From NCBI GenBank assembly GCA_002304945.1, contig DBPQ01000018.1, positions 9,604-37,147 on the forward strand: DNA of 27,544 nt, written 5' to 3'. The stretch comes from Actinomycetales bacterium UBA1416. GTDB taxonomy: Bacteria; Actinomycetota; Actinomycetes; Actinomycetales; Actinomycetaceae. The stretch's first letter is position 1; each line of letters starts with the position of its first letter. Below the pieces are notes generated by a model. That model saw only the letters and a list, made by a program, of their open reading frames with translations, had not been told where the DNA came from and made no database searches. A program made the position numbers and the translations under genes. Of the stretch, positions 1 to 8,465 are shown piece after piece.

Positions 1-210
1 GTCGGCGCCAAGTACGAGATCTACACGATCATCAACCGGCTCGCCGACCAGGGGAAGGCGGTCCTCGTGATCTCCTCCGAGCTCCCCGAACTGCTCGGGA
101 TCTGCGATCGAATCTACGCCCTCAGCGAGGGCCGCATCACCGGCGAGGTGCCACGCACTGAAGCCACGCAGGAGCTGATGATGCAGTACATGACCAAGGT
201 AAGGGACTGA
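1..210 (+). CDS. Sugar ABC transporter ATP-binding protein, C-terminal fragment
   Basis: The frame is open from the first base and ends in TGA at 208-210, giving 69 residues of the C-terminal end of a larger protein. The segment V-L-V-I-S-S-E-L-P-E-L-L-G-I-C-D-R followed by a G-R-I-T-G-E-V strand is the end of the second nucleotide-binding domain of the duplicated sugar ATPases (RbsA/XylG/MmsA/GguA type), which power monosaccharide import at the inner face of the membrane. The stop lies 3 bases before the permease start, so the two genes are co-transcribed. Most of the protein, including Walker A, lies outside the window. The permease and the ara genes downstream suggest arabinose or a related pentose/hexose as substrate; that is inference. 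Confidence 0.85.
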   Translation, partial: VGAKYEIYTIINRLADQGKAVLVISSELPELLGICDRIYALSEGRITGEVPRTEATQELMMQYMTKVRD

Positions 211-213
211 TCA

Positions 214-1395
214 ATGAGTAGTGCATTGACCACGGTGAGAGAAGTGCTCACCAGGAACATCCGGCAGAGCGGCATCTTCATCGCCTTCGTCGCCATCATC
301 ATCCTGTTCGCGTTCCTCACGGGCGGCACGCTGCTGACCCCGCAGAACGTCAACAACATCGTCGTCCAGAACTCCTACATCCTCATCCTCGCGATCGGCA
401 TGGTGATCGTCATCATCGGCGGCCACATCGATCTGTCGGTCGGATCGGTCGTCGCGTTCACCGGTGCGATCGCCGGCGTGATCACGGTGCGGATGGAGCT
501 GCACTGGATCCTCGGCGTGCTGGCCGCCCTCGTGGTCGGCGCCATCGTCGGCGCCTGGCAGGGCTACTGGGTCGCCTTCGTCGGCATCCCGGCGTTCATC
601 GTGACCCTGGCGGGCATGCTCATCTTCCGCGGCGCCACCATGGTGACCCTTGGCAACACCCAGATCTCCCCCTTCCCGGACGCCTTCCGTGACCTGGCGA
701 GCGGATACCTGAACGGCCTGCTCGGGGGGCCGGGTTACGACGTGTTCACGCTCGTGCTCGCCGCACTCGCGGTGGCCGCCTTCGCGTGGATGCAGTGGCG
801 GACGCGGGCCGCACTGATCAAGTACGGCCAGGACGTGCCCTCGATGGCGATGTTCGCCCTCCGGATCGTCGTCACCGGCCTCGTGGTCATGTGGTTCGCC
901 TGGCAGCTCGCCAACTACGCCGGCCTGCCGATCGTCCTCATCATCCTCGGCGTGCTGGTCATCGCCTACAACCTCGTGACCCGCAAGTCCGTCTTCGGGC
1001 GCAACGTGTACGCGATCGGTGGCAACCTCCAGGCCGCTTTGCTGTCCGGCGTGAAGGTCAAGTGGATCAACTTCTGGATCTTCGTCAACATGGGCACGCT
1101 CGCCGCCCTGGCCGGAGTCATCTTCACCGCGCGGCTCAACCTGGCCAACCCGAAGGCCGGCACGATGTTCGAGCTCGACGCGATCGCTGCCTGCTTCATC
1201 GGCGGAGCCGCGGTCACGGGCGGTGTCGGCACCGTGCTCGGCGCCATCGTCGGCGGCCTGATCATGGGTGTCATGAACAACGGCATGTCCCTGCTCGGCA
1301 TCGGCATCGACTACCAGCAGGCCATCAAGGGCCTGGTGCTGCTGTTCGCCGTCGCCTTCGACGTCGTCAACAAGAGGCGCGCCGGTACCCGGTGA
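214..1395 (+). CDS. Sugar ABC transporter permease (MmsB/GguB/XylH type)
   Basis: This 393-residue, highly hydrophobic protein has about ten membrane segments. It carries the family-typical G-G-H-I-D-L-S-V-G-S-V-V-A motif near residues 69-81 and G-R-N-V-Y-A-I-G-G-N in the second half. These belong to the branched-chain/monosaccharide permease family (BPD_transp_2), forming the membrane pore of CUT2-type importers. The length matches GguB/MmsB permeases, which are longer than RbsC. The start ATG follows the ATPase stop by 3 bases with AAGG-type Shine-Dalgarno bases inside the ATPase end. The downstream araD-araA genes suggest L-arabinose import. The substrate is inferred from context only. Confidence 0.9.
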   Translation: MSSALTTVREVLTRNIRQSGIFIAFVAIIILFAFLTGGTLLTPQNVNNIVVQNSYILILAIGMVIVIIGGHIDLSVGSVVAFTGAIAGVITVRMELHWILGVLAALVVGAIVGAWQGYWVAFVGIPAFIVTLAGMLIFRGATMVTLGNTQISPFPDAFRDLASGYLNGLLGGPGYDVFTLVLAALAVAAFAWMQWRTRAALIKYGQDVPSMAMFALRIVVTGLVVMWFAWQLANYAGLPIVLIILGVLVIAYNLVTRKSVFGRNVYAIGGNLQAALLSGVKVKWINFWIFVNMGTLAALAGVIFTARLNLANPKAGTMFELDAIAACFIGGAAVTGGVGTVLGAIVGGLIMGVMNNGMSLLGIGIDYQQAIKGLVLLFAVAFDVVNKRRAGTR

Positions 1396-1403
1396 CGCCC
1401 ACG

Positions 1404-1443
1404 GAGGGCTCCCGGTCGTGACGTGACGCAGCCGGGAGCCCTC
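1404..1443 (+). terminator. Hairpin between permease and araD
   Basis: There is a perfect 12-bp inverted repeat: GAGGGCTCCCGG at 1404-1415 and its complement at 1432-1443, with a 16-base loop. No T-run follows. It could be a partial terminator, or an mRNA-stabilising hairpin setting different levels of transporter and enzyme transcripts. The araD start lies 49 bases further on. Confidence 0.6.
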
Positions 1444-1491
1444 TGCCATGAGTGGACGCGCCATGCGGCGCGACGAAGGAGAGAGAAGAAG

Positions 1492-2196
1492 ATGGCGATC
1501 GACACAGGTCTCGCGTCGTACAGTGACGCGGTTCGCGAGCGCGTGGCCCGCGCCCGCGAACGCGTGGCCGCGCTCCACGCGGAGCTCCCCCGCTGGGGGC
1601 TGGTGGTCTGGACCGCCGGCAACGTCTCGGAGCGGGTCGTCGTCGACGACGGCGAGGACCTCCTCGTCATCAAGCCGTCCGGGGTGTCCTACGACGAGCT
1701 GACCCCCGAGGCCATGGTGGTGTGCGACCTCGACGCACGCCTCGTGGACGGGACGCGCTCGCCGTCGTCGGACACCGCGGCGCACGCCTACGTGTACCGC
1801 CACATGCCCGAGGTGGGCGGGGTGGTGCACACCCACTCCACCTACGCCACCGCGTGGGCGGCGCGTGCCGAGCCGGTGCCGTGCGTGCTCACGATGATGG
1901 CCGACGAGTTCGGCGGGGACGTCCCGATCGGCCCGTTCGCCCTCATCGGGGACGACTCGATCGGGCGCGGCATCGTCGAGACACTCCGGGAGTCCCGTTC
2001 CCCCGCGGTGCTGATGCGCAACCACGGCCCGTTCACCATCGGCGCGGACGCCCGCGCCGCCGTCAAGGCCGCCGTGATGGTCGAGGAGGTCGCCCGGACG
2101 GTGCACATCGCCCGGCAGCTCGGCGAGCCCCTCCCCATCGATCAGGCCGACATCGACAGCCTCTACGACCGCTACCAGAACGTCTACGGCCGCTGA
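1492..2196 (+). CDS. araD: L-ribulose-5-phosphate 4-epimerase (class II aldolase family)
   Basis: AraD converts L-ribulose-5-phosphate to D-xylulose-5-phosphate, the last arabinose-specific step before the pentose phosphate pathway. The 234-residue length matches AraD (about 231). Visible motifs are G-N-V-S-E-R (43-48), K-P-S-G-V-S-Y (61-67), the zinc-site H-T-H (113-115) and N-H-G-P-F with the third zinc histidine at 178. D94 corresponds to the E. coli D76 position, and the C-terminal Tyr-Gly-Arg resembles the catalytic-tyrosine tail. I chose the ATG at 1492 because GAAGGAG lies just upstream; an earlier in-frame start at 1423 would place coding sequence across the hairpin. A fuculose-phosphate aldolase is the alternative, but the araA neighbour decides for AraD. 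No ribulokinase gene (araB) is present here. Confidence 0.93.
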   Translation: MAIDTGLASYSDAVRERVARARERVAALHAELPRWGLVVWTAGNVSERVVVDDGEDLLVIKPSGVSYDELTPEAMVVCDLDARLVDGTRSPSSDTAAHAYVYRHMPEVGGVVHTHSTYATAWAARAEPVPCVLTMMADEFGGDVPIGPFALIGDDSIGRGIVETLRESRSPAVLMRNHGPFTIGADARAAVKAAVMVEEVARTVHIARQLGEPLPIDQADIDSLYDRYQNVYGR

Positions 2197-2223
2197 GACA
2201 CGGCCACCAAGGAGAGTTGACAC

Positions 2224-3732
2224 ATGAGCAAGCACTTCGCCGACCGTGAGGTGTGGTTCCTCACCGGCAGCCAGACCCTCTACGGTGAGGAGACCCTGCG
2301 CCAGGTGGCCGAGCAGTCCCAGGCGATCGCCGCGCAGCTCGACGACGCCGCCGACGTGCCGATCCGCATCGTGTGGAAGCCGGTCCTGAAGGAGACCGAC
2401 TCCATCCGCCGCGCCGCCCTCGACGCGAACGCCGACGACCGCGTGATCGGCGTGATCGCGTGGATGCACACCTTCTCCCCCGCGAAGATGTGGATCACCG
2501 GGCTGGACGCACTCGCCAAGCCGCTGCTGCACCTGCACACCCAGGCGAATGTCGAGCTGCCGTGGTCCACCATCGACATGGACTTCATGAACCTGAACCA
2601 GGCCGCCCACGGCGACCGCGAGTTCGGGTACATCGCCACCCGGCTCGGGATCCCGCGCCGCATCGTCGTCGGGCACGTCTCCAACCCGGCCGTGCAGGCG
2701 AAGGTGGGCACGTGGGTGCGGGCCGCCGCCGGGCTCGCCGCCGCGCGCGGCATGCGGCTCGCACGGATCGGGGACAACATGCGCAACGTGGCCGTCACCG
2801 AGGGTGACAAGGTGGAGGCCGAGCTCCAGTTCGGGGTCGCCGTCAACACGTGGGGCGTGAACGACCTCGTGGAGCGGGTGGAGGCCGTGGCGGAGTCCGC
2901 CATCGACGAGCTGATCGCCGAGTACCTCGACCTCTACGACGTCGCCCCCGAGCTCCGGCCCGACGGCGAGCGCCACGACTCGCTGCGCTACGGCGCGCGG
3001 CAGGAACTCGGGATGCTCGCCCTGTTCGAGGAGGTGGGGGCGAGCGCCTTCACCACCACCTTCGAGGACCTCGGGGCGCTCAGGCAGCTGCCGGGGCTCG
3101 CCGTGCAGCGGCTCATGGCCGCCGGGTACGGCTTCGGCGCCGAGGGCGACTGGAAGACCGCCATCCTCGTGCGCGTGGCCAAGGTGATGGGCCAGGGACT
3201 CCCCGGTGGCGCCTCCCTCATGGAGGACTACACCTACAACCTCGTTCCCGGCGAGGAGAAGATCCTCGGGGCTCACATGCTCGAGATCTGCCCGAGCCTC
3301 ACCACCTCCCGCCCGACGCTCGAGATCCACCCGCTCGGCATCGGGAACCGCGAGGACCCGGTGCGCCTCGTCTTCGACACGGACCCCGGCGAGGGCCTCG
3401 TGGTCGCGATGTCGGACATGCGGGACCGCTTCCGCCTCACCGCCAACGTGGTGGACATCGTGCCCCCGGACCAGGAGCTCCCGAACCTCCCGGTGGCGCG
3501 CGCCGTGTGGAACCCGCGGCCGGACTTCTACACCTCCGCCGAGGCGTGGCTCATGGCCGGGGCCGCTCACCACACCGTGCTCACCACGCAGGTGGGGGTG
3601 GACGTGTTCGCGGACTTCGCCGAGATGGCCGAGCAGGAGTTGCTCGTCATCGACGAGGACACGACCGCCCGCGGCTTCGCCCGGGAGATCCGCTGGAACC
3701 AGGCGTACCACCGTCTCGCGCGCGGGCTGTGA
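2224..3732 (+). CDS. araA: L-arabinose isomerase
   Basis: AraA interconverts L-arabinose and L-ribulose in the cytoplasm, using Mn2+. The protein is 502 residues, the usual family length. The active-site residues align with the E. coli enzyme: Glu307 in E-G-D-W-K, Glu334 in M-E-D-Y-T-Y, His351 in G-A-H-M-L-E-I-C-P, and the His449-His450 pair in A-A-H-H-T-V. The N-terminal W-F-L-T-G-S-Q-T-L-Y-G is the family opening. A good Shine-Dalgarno (AAGGAGAG) sits about 7 bases before the ATG, and the gene follows araD by 27 bases. With the upstream transporter this forms an arabinose uptake and utilisation operon ending at the hairpin after position 3755. Confidence 0.97.
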   Translation: MSKHFADREVWFLTGSQTLYGEETLRQVAEQSQAIAAQLDDAADVPIRIVWKPVLKETDSIRRAALDANADDRVIGVIAWMHTFSPAKMWITGLDALAKPLLHLHTQANVELPWSTIDMDFMNLNQAAHGDREFGYIATRLGIPRRIVVGHVSNPAVQAKVGTWVRAAAGLAAARGMRLARIGDNMRNVAVTEGDKVEAELQFGVAVNTWGVNDLVERVEAVAESAIDELIAEYLDLYDVAPELRPDGERHDSLRYGARQELGMLALFEEVGASAFTTTFEDLGALRQLPGLAVQRLMAAGYGFGAEGDWKTAILVRVAKVMGQGLPGGASLMEDYTYNLVPGEEKILGAHMLEICPSLTTSRPTLEIHPLGIGNREDPVRLVFDTDPGEGLVVAMSDMRDRFRLTANVVDIVPPDQELPNLPVARAVWNPRPDFYTSAEAWLMAGAAHHTVLTTQVGVDVFADFAEMAEQELLVIDEDTTARGFAREIRWNQAYHRLARGL

Positions 3733-3755
3733 CGCGCGGGTTCTGAGGCCGCACC

Positions 3756-3793
3756 ACGCGGAACCGGCTCGCACCCGCGGGCCGGTTCCGCGT
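3756..3793. terminator. Bidirectional terminator between araA and the Fpg-type gene
   Basis: A perfect 13-bp inverted repeat (ACGCGGAACCGGC at 3756-3768, its complement at 3781-3793) with a 12-base loop lies between two convergent genes. It is followed on the + strand by a pyrimidine-rich CTCCTTCC stretch. It can end transcription from both sides. Confidence 0.75.
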
Positions 3794-3828
3794 CTCCTTC
3801 CACGTCTCCGCTGGGCGCGCCCGGGGTG

Positions 3829-4683
3829 TCAGCGCAGCAGGCGGGACATCCTCCGGTCGGCGAGCACCTTCCCCCCGGTCTGGCAGCGTGGGCAGTACTG
3901 CAGGGCGGAGTCCGCGAAGGACACCTCCCGGACCGTGTCCCCGCACACCGGGCACGGTTCGCCCGCCCGGCCGTGGACCCGCATCCCGGCACGCTTCGCA
4001 TCCTTCAGCGCCGCGGCCGGCCGGCCCGCCGCCGCGGCCACGGCGTGCGTCAGCACCTCGCCCATCGCGGCGTGCAGGCGCGCCACCTCCTCCTCGGTGA
4101 GCCTGCCGGTGAGCGCGAAGGGGCTGAGGCGCGCGGCGTGGAGGATCTCGTCCGAGTAGGCGTTCCCGATGCCGGCGATCAGGGACTGGTCCCGCAGCGC
4201 GCCCTTCACCTGCTGGTTCCGGCTGCGCAGCAGGGCGGCGAAGTCGTCGTGTCCCAGCCCCAGCGGTTCGGGACCGAGGCTCGCCACCTGGGGGACGTCG
4301 TCGGGCCGGGCAACCACGTGGACGGCGAGGCGCTTGTGGGTGCCGGCCTCGGTGACGTCGAAGCCGGCGCCGTCGTCCAGCCGGAGCCGCAGCGCGATCG
4401 GCGAGCGCCCCGGCTTCAGCGGGGTGGCGGGGACGGCGTCGTACCACCGCAGCCAACCGGCCTTCGCGAGGTGGAGGAGGAGGTGGGGGCCGTCCGTGGC
4501 GATGTCGATCCACTTGCCGTGCCGGGCGACGGCGGTGACCTCCCGGCCCACGAGGTCGGCCGGGGCGGGGGCGAACGTCTTCAGCGCCCAGATGGCGCCA
4601 ACGTCCACCGCCGCGACGGTGTGGCCGACGGCCCGGTCGCGCAGGAACGCAGCCAGGCCCTCGACCTCGGGCAGCTCAGGCAT
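3829..4683 (-). CDS. Fpg/Nei-family DNA glycosylase/AP lyase
   Basis: The 284-residue protein begins M-P-E-L-P-E-V-E, giving the catalytic N-terminal proline and glutamate after Met removal. K57 lies in R-H-G-K-W as the conserved beta-strand lysine. The H2TH region L-I-A-G-I-G-N-A-Y-S-D-E-I (168-180) and a C-terminal zinc finger with C244, C247, C264 and C267 are intact. These enzymes excise oxidised bases and nick the abasic site. Sequence alone does not separate Fpg (8-oxoguanine) from Nei-like (oxidised pyrimidine) members; the divergent actinobacterial group seems likeliest. It starts only 3 bases after the stop of the GH65 gene and appears to be the last gene of that operon, which is odd for a repair enzyme. 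Confidence 0.9.
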   Translation of the reverse strand: MPELPEVEGLAAFLRDRAVGHTVAAVDVGAIWALKTFAPAPADLVGREVTAVARHGKWIDIATDGPHLLLHLAKAGWLRWYDAVPATPLKPGRSPIALRLRLDDGAGFDVTEAGTHKRLAVHVVARPDDVPQVASLGPEPLGLGHDDFAALLRSRNQQVKGALRDQSLIAGIGNAYSDEILHAARLSPFALTGRLTEEEVARLHAAMGEVLTHAVAAAAGRPAAALKDAKRAGMRVHGRAGEPCPVCGDTVREVSFADSALQYCPRCQTGGKVLADRRMSRLLR

Positions 4684-4686
4684 CGC

Positions 4687-7218
4687 TCAATCCCCCGATG
4701 GCACCCCCCGGCTGCCCGGGGACCACGGGGCCACGAGGGTGTCGGCGTGGGGAACGGCGGCCGTGATCACGGTGCCGTCCGCCCGGTGCTCGCCCACCAC
4801 GTCGGTGGCCGGGGTCCGGCTCGTGAGGATCGGCCCCTGGCCGGCGAGCTCCACGCGCACCGGCGCACCCGGACCGACGTCGTACGGCACGCCCCGGACG
4901 GAGACGCTCACCCCGTCCCCCTCCTCGACCATGAACTCGATGGAGTCCCGCCGCAGCCGCACCCGGAAGCGGGTGCCGTGGACCCGCAGCGGGAACGTGA
5001 GCTCCGGCCACGCGGAGGGGAGGCGGGGATCGAAGGCGATCTCGCCGTCGTAGTCCCGCATGCCGGCGAACCCGTAGACCAGGGAGTTCCACACCCCGCC
5101 GGCCGAGGCGATGTGAACGCCGTCGGAGGTGTTGTTGTGCGTGTCCGCGAGGTCCACGTAGAGCCCCTCGACGAAGTAGCGCAGGGCGAGGTCCTGGTAG
5201 CCCACCTCAGCAGCCACGATCGACTGGACCACGGCGGAGAGGGTGGAGTCCCCGGAGGTGATCGGGTCGTAGTAGTCGAAGTCGGCGCGCTTCTGCTCCG
5301 TGGTGAACTGATCGCCCTGGAGGAAGAGTCCCAGCACCACGTCCGCCTGCTTCAGCACCTGGAAGCGGTAGATGACGAGCGGGTGGAAGTGGAGCAGGAG
5401 GGGTCGCAGCTCGGGCGGCGTGGCGTCCAGGTCCCACAATTCCCGCTCGAGGAAGTGCTCGTCCTGGGGGTGGATGCCGAGATTCTCGTCGAAGGGGATC
5501 ACCATCGCGTCCGCGCACTGCTCCCACTCGGAGAGCTCCGGCTCCTCCAGCTGCAGCCGCTTGACCAGCCGCTCCCACGCGATCTTGTCCGTGTCCCGGA
5601 TCTGCCGGGCGAGGCGGGCGGCGCGGCGGAGGTTGGCCCGCGCCATGACGTTGGTGAACAGGTTGTTGTTGACCACGGTGGTGTACTCGTCCGGTCCGGT
5701 GACGCCGTGGATGTGGAAGGTGCGCGCCTCCCCGCCCACGCGCCAGAAGCCGAGATCCGCCCACATGCGGGCGGTCTCGACGAGCACGTCGATCCCGTAG
5801 TTGTACATGAACTCGCAGTCGCCCGTGATGTCGGCGTACTTGTACAGCGCGAAGGCCACGTCGGCATCGATGTGGTACTGGGCGGTCCCGGCGGCGTAGT
5901 AGGCGGAGGCCTCCTCGCCGTTGATGGTGCGCCACGGGTAGAGCGCGCCCCGCTGGGCGAGCTCCCAGGCCCGCTCCCGTGCGGCCGGGAGGAGGTTGAC
6001 GCGGAACTTCACGAGGTTCCGCGCGATCGTGGGATTCGTGTAGGTGAGGAACGGCACCAGGTAGACGTCGGTGTCCCAGAAGTAGTGCCCCTCATAGCCC
6101 GAGCCGCTCACCCCCTTCGCGGCCACCCCCATCTGGTCGGACCGGGCTGCGGCCTGGGCGAGCTGGAAGATGCACCACCGCGTCACCTGGGTGATGTCCG
6201 CGCGGTCGCGCACCTCCACGTCCGAGTTCTCCCAGAACCGCTCGAGCCAGTCCCGCTGGGCGGCGTAGGCGGGTTCGAAGCCCTTCCGCGCCACCCGGTC
6301 CAGGGTCCGCCGGCACCGGTCGAAGAGCTCCCGCACCGGCACCCCGCGGGAGCTGTGGTAGGCCACGGCCTTGGTGATGCGGATCGGGACGCCCTCGCGC
6401 GCCTGAACCCGGAACACGGACTTGCCGATGTCAGGTTCGGTGCTGGTGAGGATCTCGTGCTCGTTCTCCGTCTCGATCGTGTGGTCCACGCCCACCGCGA
6501 GCGTCATGCCGGAGTCGGCGCACTGGTAGCTGAGGATCATGCGGCTGTCCTGGCCCCAGTCGCCCTTGGGCACCAGCACCCGCCCGGGGAACTTGGAGGC
6601 CTTGCGGGGGTCGAACCCCGCCGCCCTCGCGTGCGGGGTGGAGTGGTACTCGTCCCGCCCATCCTGCCGGTTGAGCACCTGGGAGGAGATGACCACCGGG
6701 GCGTCGCCGTCGAGCATCTCCACCTCGAGGGTCATGAGGCCGAGGTGGCGCTCGTCGAAGGACACCATGCGGGTGGAGTCGATCCGCACCCGCTTGCCCG
6801 CGGGGGTGCGCCACACGACATGGCGGCGCAGGATGCCGTCGCGGAAGTCGACGGAGCGCTCGTACTCGGCGAGGTCGGCCACCGAGAGGAGGAGCGGCTC
6901 GTCGTCGACGTACAGCTTCATGGTCTTGGCGTCGGGCACATTGACGATCGTCTGGCCGGTCTTCGCGAAGCCGAACGCCTCCTCGGCGTGCCGGATCTGC
7001 CACGTCTCGTGGAAGCCGTTGATGAAGGTGCCGTGGGCGAAGGCGTCGCGGCCCTCCTCGGGGTTGCCGCGCATGCCGAGGTAGCCGTTCCCGAGCGCGA
7101 ACAGGGTCTCGGTGGTCCCGAGGTCCTCGACGTGGTGCTCGGTCTCGAGGAGGCGCCACGGGTCGACGGGGAAGCGCGACCGGTCGATCGGGTCCCGTGC
7201 CGGGTCGAGGCGGTTCAC
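4687..7218 (-). CDS. Glycoside hydrolase family 65 protein, probable disaccharide phosphorylase
   Basis: This 843-residue protein has the GH65 layout: an N-terminal beta-sandwich domain (E-T-L-F-A-L-G-N-G-Y-L-G-M-R-G-N, 37-52), then an (alpha/alpha)6 barrel and a small C-terminal beta domain. The motif G-Y-E-G-H-Y-F-W-D-T-D (374-384) and the general acid Glu511 in G-V-T-G-P-D-E-Y are present, as is K-Q-A-D-V-V, which is typical of phosphorylases rather than hydrolases. Such enzymes split trehalose, maltose, kojibiose or nigerose with phosphate to glucose and beta-glucose-1-phosphate. The next-door beta-phosphoglucomutase homologue would use that product. The start is GTG, overlapping the upstream gene's TGA in a GTGA junction, so translation is coupled. 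The disaccharide cannot be told from sequence alone. Confidence 0.92.
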   Translation of the reverse strand: MNRLDPARDPIDRSRFPVDPWRLLETEHHVEDLGTTETLFALGNGYLGMRGNPEEGRDAFAHGTFINGFHETWQIRHAEEAFGFAKTGQTIVNVPDAKTMKLYVDDEPLLLSVADLAEYERSVDFRDGILRRHVVWRTPAGKRVRIDSTRMVSFDERHLGLMTLEVEMLDGDAPVVISSQVLNRQDGRDEYHSTPHARAAGFDPRKASKFPGRVLVPKGDWGQDSRMILSYQCADSGMTLAVGVDHTIETENEHEILTSTEPDIGKSVFRVQAREGVPIRITKAVAYHSSRGVPVRELFDRCRRTLDRVARKGFEPAYAAQRDWLERFWENSDVEVRDRADITQVTRWCIFQLAQAAARSDQMGVAAKGVSGSGYEGHYFWDTDVYLVPFLTYTNPTIARNLVKFRVNLLPAARERAWELAQRGALYPWRTINGEEASAYYAAGTAQYHIDADVAFALYKYADITGDCEFMYNYGIDVLVETARMWADLGFWRVGGEARTFHIHGVTGPDEYTTVVNNNLFTNVMARANLRRAARLARQIRDTDKIAWERLVKRLQLEEPELSEWEQCADAMVIPFDENLGIHPQDEHFLERELWDLDATPPELRPLLLHFHPLVIYRFQVLKQADVVLGLFLQGDQFTTEQKRADFDYYDPITSGDSTLSAVVQSIVAAEVGYQDLALRYFVEGLYVDLADTHNNTSDGVHIASAGGVWNSLVYGFAGMRDYDGEIAFDPRLPSAWPELTFPLRVHGTRFRVRLRRDSIEFMVEEGDGVSVSVRGVPYDVGPGAPVRVELAGQGPILTSRTPATDVVGEHRADGTVITAAVPHADTLVAPWSPGSRGVPSGD

Positions 7219-7925
7219 AGCAGGTCCCCGAGGTCGGCGACGACGACGTCCGCGCCGGCGTCGAGCAGCGTCCGCTCGCCCGCGCCGCGGTCCACGCCGA
7301 CGACGAGGCCGAAGTCACCGGCCCGGCCGGCGGCGACGCCGGAGACGGCGTCCTCCACGACGACCGCCCGGGCGGCCGGCGCGCCGAGCCGCTCGGCGGC
7401 GTGGAGGAAGGTGTCCGGGCGAGGCTTGCCGGGGAGTCCGAGTTCCGCGGCGACGACGCCGTCGACCACCACCTCGAACCTGTCGGTGAGGTGCGCGGCG
7501 GCCAGCACGGTGCGGGCGTTCTTCGAGGAGGAGACCACCGCGACGGCGGTGCCGCGCTCGGCGAGGGCGTCGAGGAGGCGGACCGAGCCGGGGTACGGGG
7601 CGATGCCGTCACGGGCGAGGACGGCGTTGAACACATCGTTCTTCCGGTTGCCGAGCCCGCACACGGTCTCGGCGTCCGGCGGGTCGGACGGCTCACCCTC
7701 GGGGATGTCGATGCCCCGGGAGTGGAGGAAGGAGCGCACCCCGTCGTAGCGGGGCTTGCCGTCCACGTAGGCGAAGTAGTCGTCGTCCGTGTACGGCTCG
7801 GTCACGCCGTGGGAGTCGAGGAAGGCGGTGAACATCCCTGCCCACGCCCGCATGTGCAGGTCAGCTGTCGGGGTGATCACGCCGTCGAGATCGAAGAGGA
7901 CGGCATCGTAGGGGGTCCAGTCCAT
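7215..7925 (-). CDS. Beta-phosphoglucomutase-like HAD hydrolase
   Basis: This is a 236-residue HAD subfamily IA protein. The nucleophile and acid/base aspartates D12 and D14 lie in F-D-L-D-G-V-I-T. Motif II V-S-S-S-K-N (131-136), a lysine in G-K-P-R-P-D-T-F (166-173) and E191-D192 in V-V-V-E-D-A-V-S-G follow. The set matches beta-phosphoglucomutases, which turn beta-glucose-1-phosphate into glucose-6-phosphate. Its coupling to a GH65 phosphorylase supports this strongly. The ATG at 7925 has no leader: a TACGCT box ends 6 bases upstream. A simple sugar phosphatase is the alternative. Confidence 0.88.
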   Translation of the reverse strand: MDWTPYDAVLFDLDGVITPTADLHMRAWAGMFTAFLDSHGVTEPYTDDDYFAYVDGKPRYDGVRSFLHSRGIDIPEGEPSDPPDAETVCGLGNRKNDVFNAVLARDGIAPYPGSVRLLDALAERGTAVAVVSSSKNARTVLAAAHLTDRFEVVVDGVVAAELGLPGKPRPDTFLHAAERLGAPAARAVVVEDAVSGVAAGRAGDFGLVVGVDRGAGERTLLDAGADVVVADLGDLL

Positions 7926-7931
7926 CCCACC

Positions 7932-7937
7932 AGCGTA
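7932..7937 (-). promoter_or_regulatory. -10 box for the HAD-GH65-Fpg operon
   Basis: The minus strand reads TACGCT, then 6 bases, then the ATG of the HAD gene. This TANNNT box predicts a transcript beginning at or next to the start codon. I see no convincing -35. Confidence 0.5.
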
Positions 7938-8006
7938 GTGACGCGGGCCACACTCACTCCTCCGTTTGGGGTCACGCGCCGGAGAATCGGGGCGGGTGGC
8001 GAGAAC

Positions 8007-8465
8007 TCAGGCGTCGGGCGAGATGGCCGGGATCTCCCGGGTGGCGTCGATCCCGGCCACGGTATTGGTCCCGGAGCGGTCAGTGACCGCGCCCTTGCCG
8101 ACGACCTGGCGCACCTGGGTGAGGGCGGCCTGCTCGGCGTCCGACACCCCACCCGCGGCCGCGGCGGCCTCCTCGCAGGCCTCGAGGACGACGGCGCGGA
8201 GCGAACGGGCGGCCTCGGGGTCCCGGGCGTCGACGATGGCGAGCGCGCGAGAGAGGGTGGTGAGCTCCTCCCCGGGCACGAGCGTCGGGACGTCGAACTC
8301 GGCGAAGGTGTCGCGCAGCTCCTCGGGGAGCTCCGTCAGGGCCCTGCCGGCCGCGAGGGACTCGCGCAGGGAGGCCAGGAAGCCGCTGTCGGCCCGGGAG
8401 ACCAGCGCGATGGCGCCGAGCACGCCCGCGCGGATGGTGTCGGACTCGTGGTCGGTGTACGTCAT
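8007..8465 (-). CDS. Unrecognised 152-residue acidic protein
   Basis: I do not recognise this protein. It reads M-T-Y-T-D-H-E-S-D-T-I-R-A-G-V-L-G-A-I then mostly alanine- and glutamate-rich helical sequence, with no cysteine motif beyond a single Cys, no signal peptide and no membrane segment. Its acidic all-helical character is loosely like TerB-type domains, but no motif supports that. The ATG at 8465 is preceded by GAGGATGAG, a fair ribosome binding site. It is transcribed away from the aldo/keto reductase, with 75 bases between the starts. The normal GC-rich codon pattern and clear start and stop argue that it is real. Confidence 0.6.
   Translation of the reverse strand: MTYTDHESDTIRAGVLGAIALVSRADSGFLASLRESLAAGRALTELPEELRDTFAEFDVPTLVPGEELTTLSRALAIVDARDPEAARSLRAVVLEACEEAAAAAGGVSDAEQAALTQVRQVVGKGAVTDRSGTNTVAGIDATREIPAISPDA

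Noticed and set aside
211..3774. 1187-residue open frame on the minus strand opposite the transporter and ara genes
   Set aside because: It is the antisense shadow of four well-supported + strand genes; its His/Glu/Val/Gly-rich composition is the usual result of GC-biased third positions and it shows no domain.
3826..7749. 1307-residue open frame on the plus strand
   Set aside because: It lies opposite the Fpg, GH65 and HAD genes, whose active-site motifs are intact. No recognisable domain is present.
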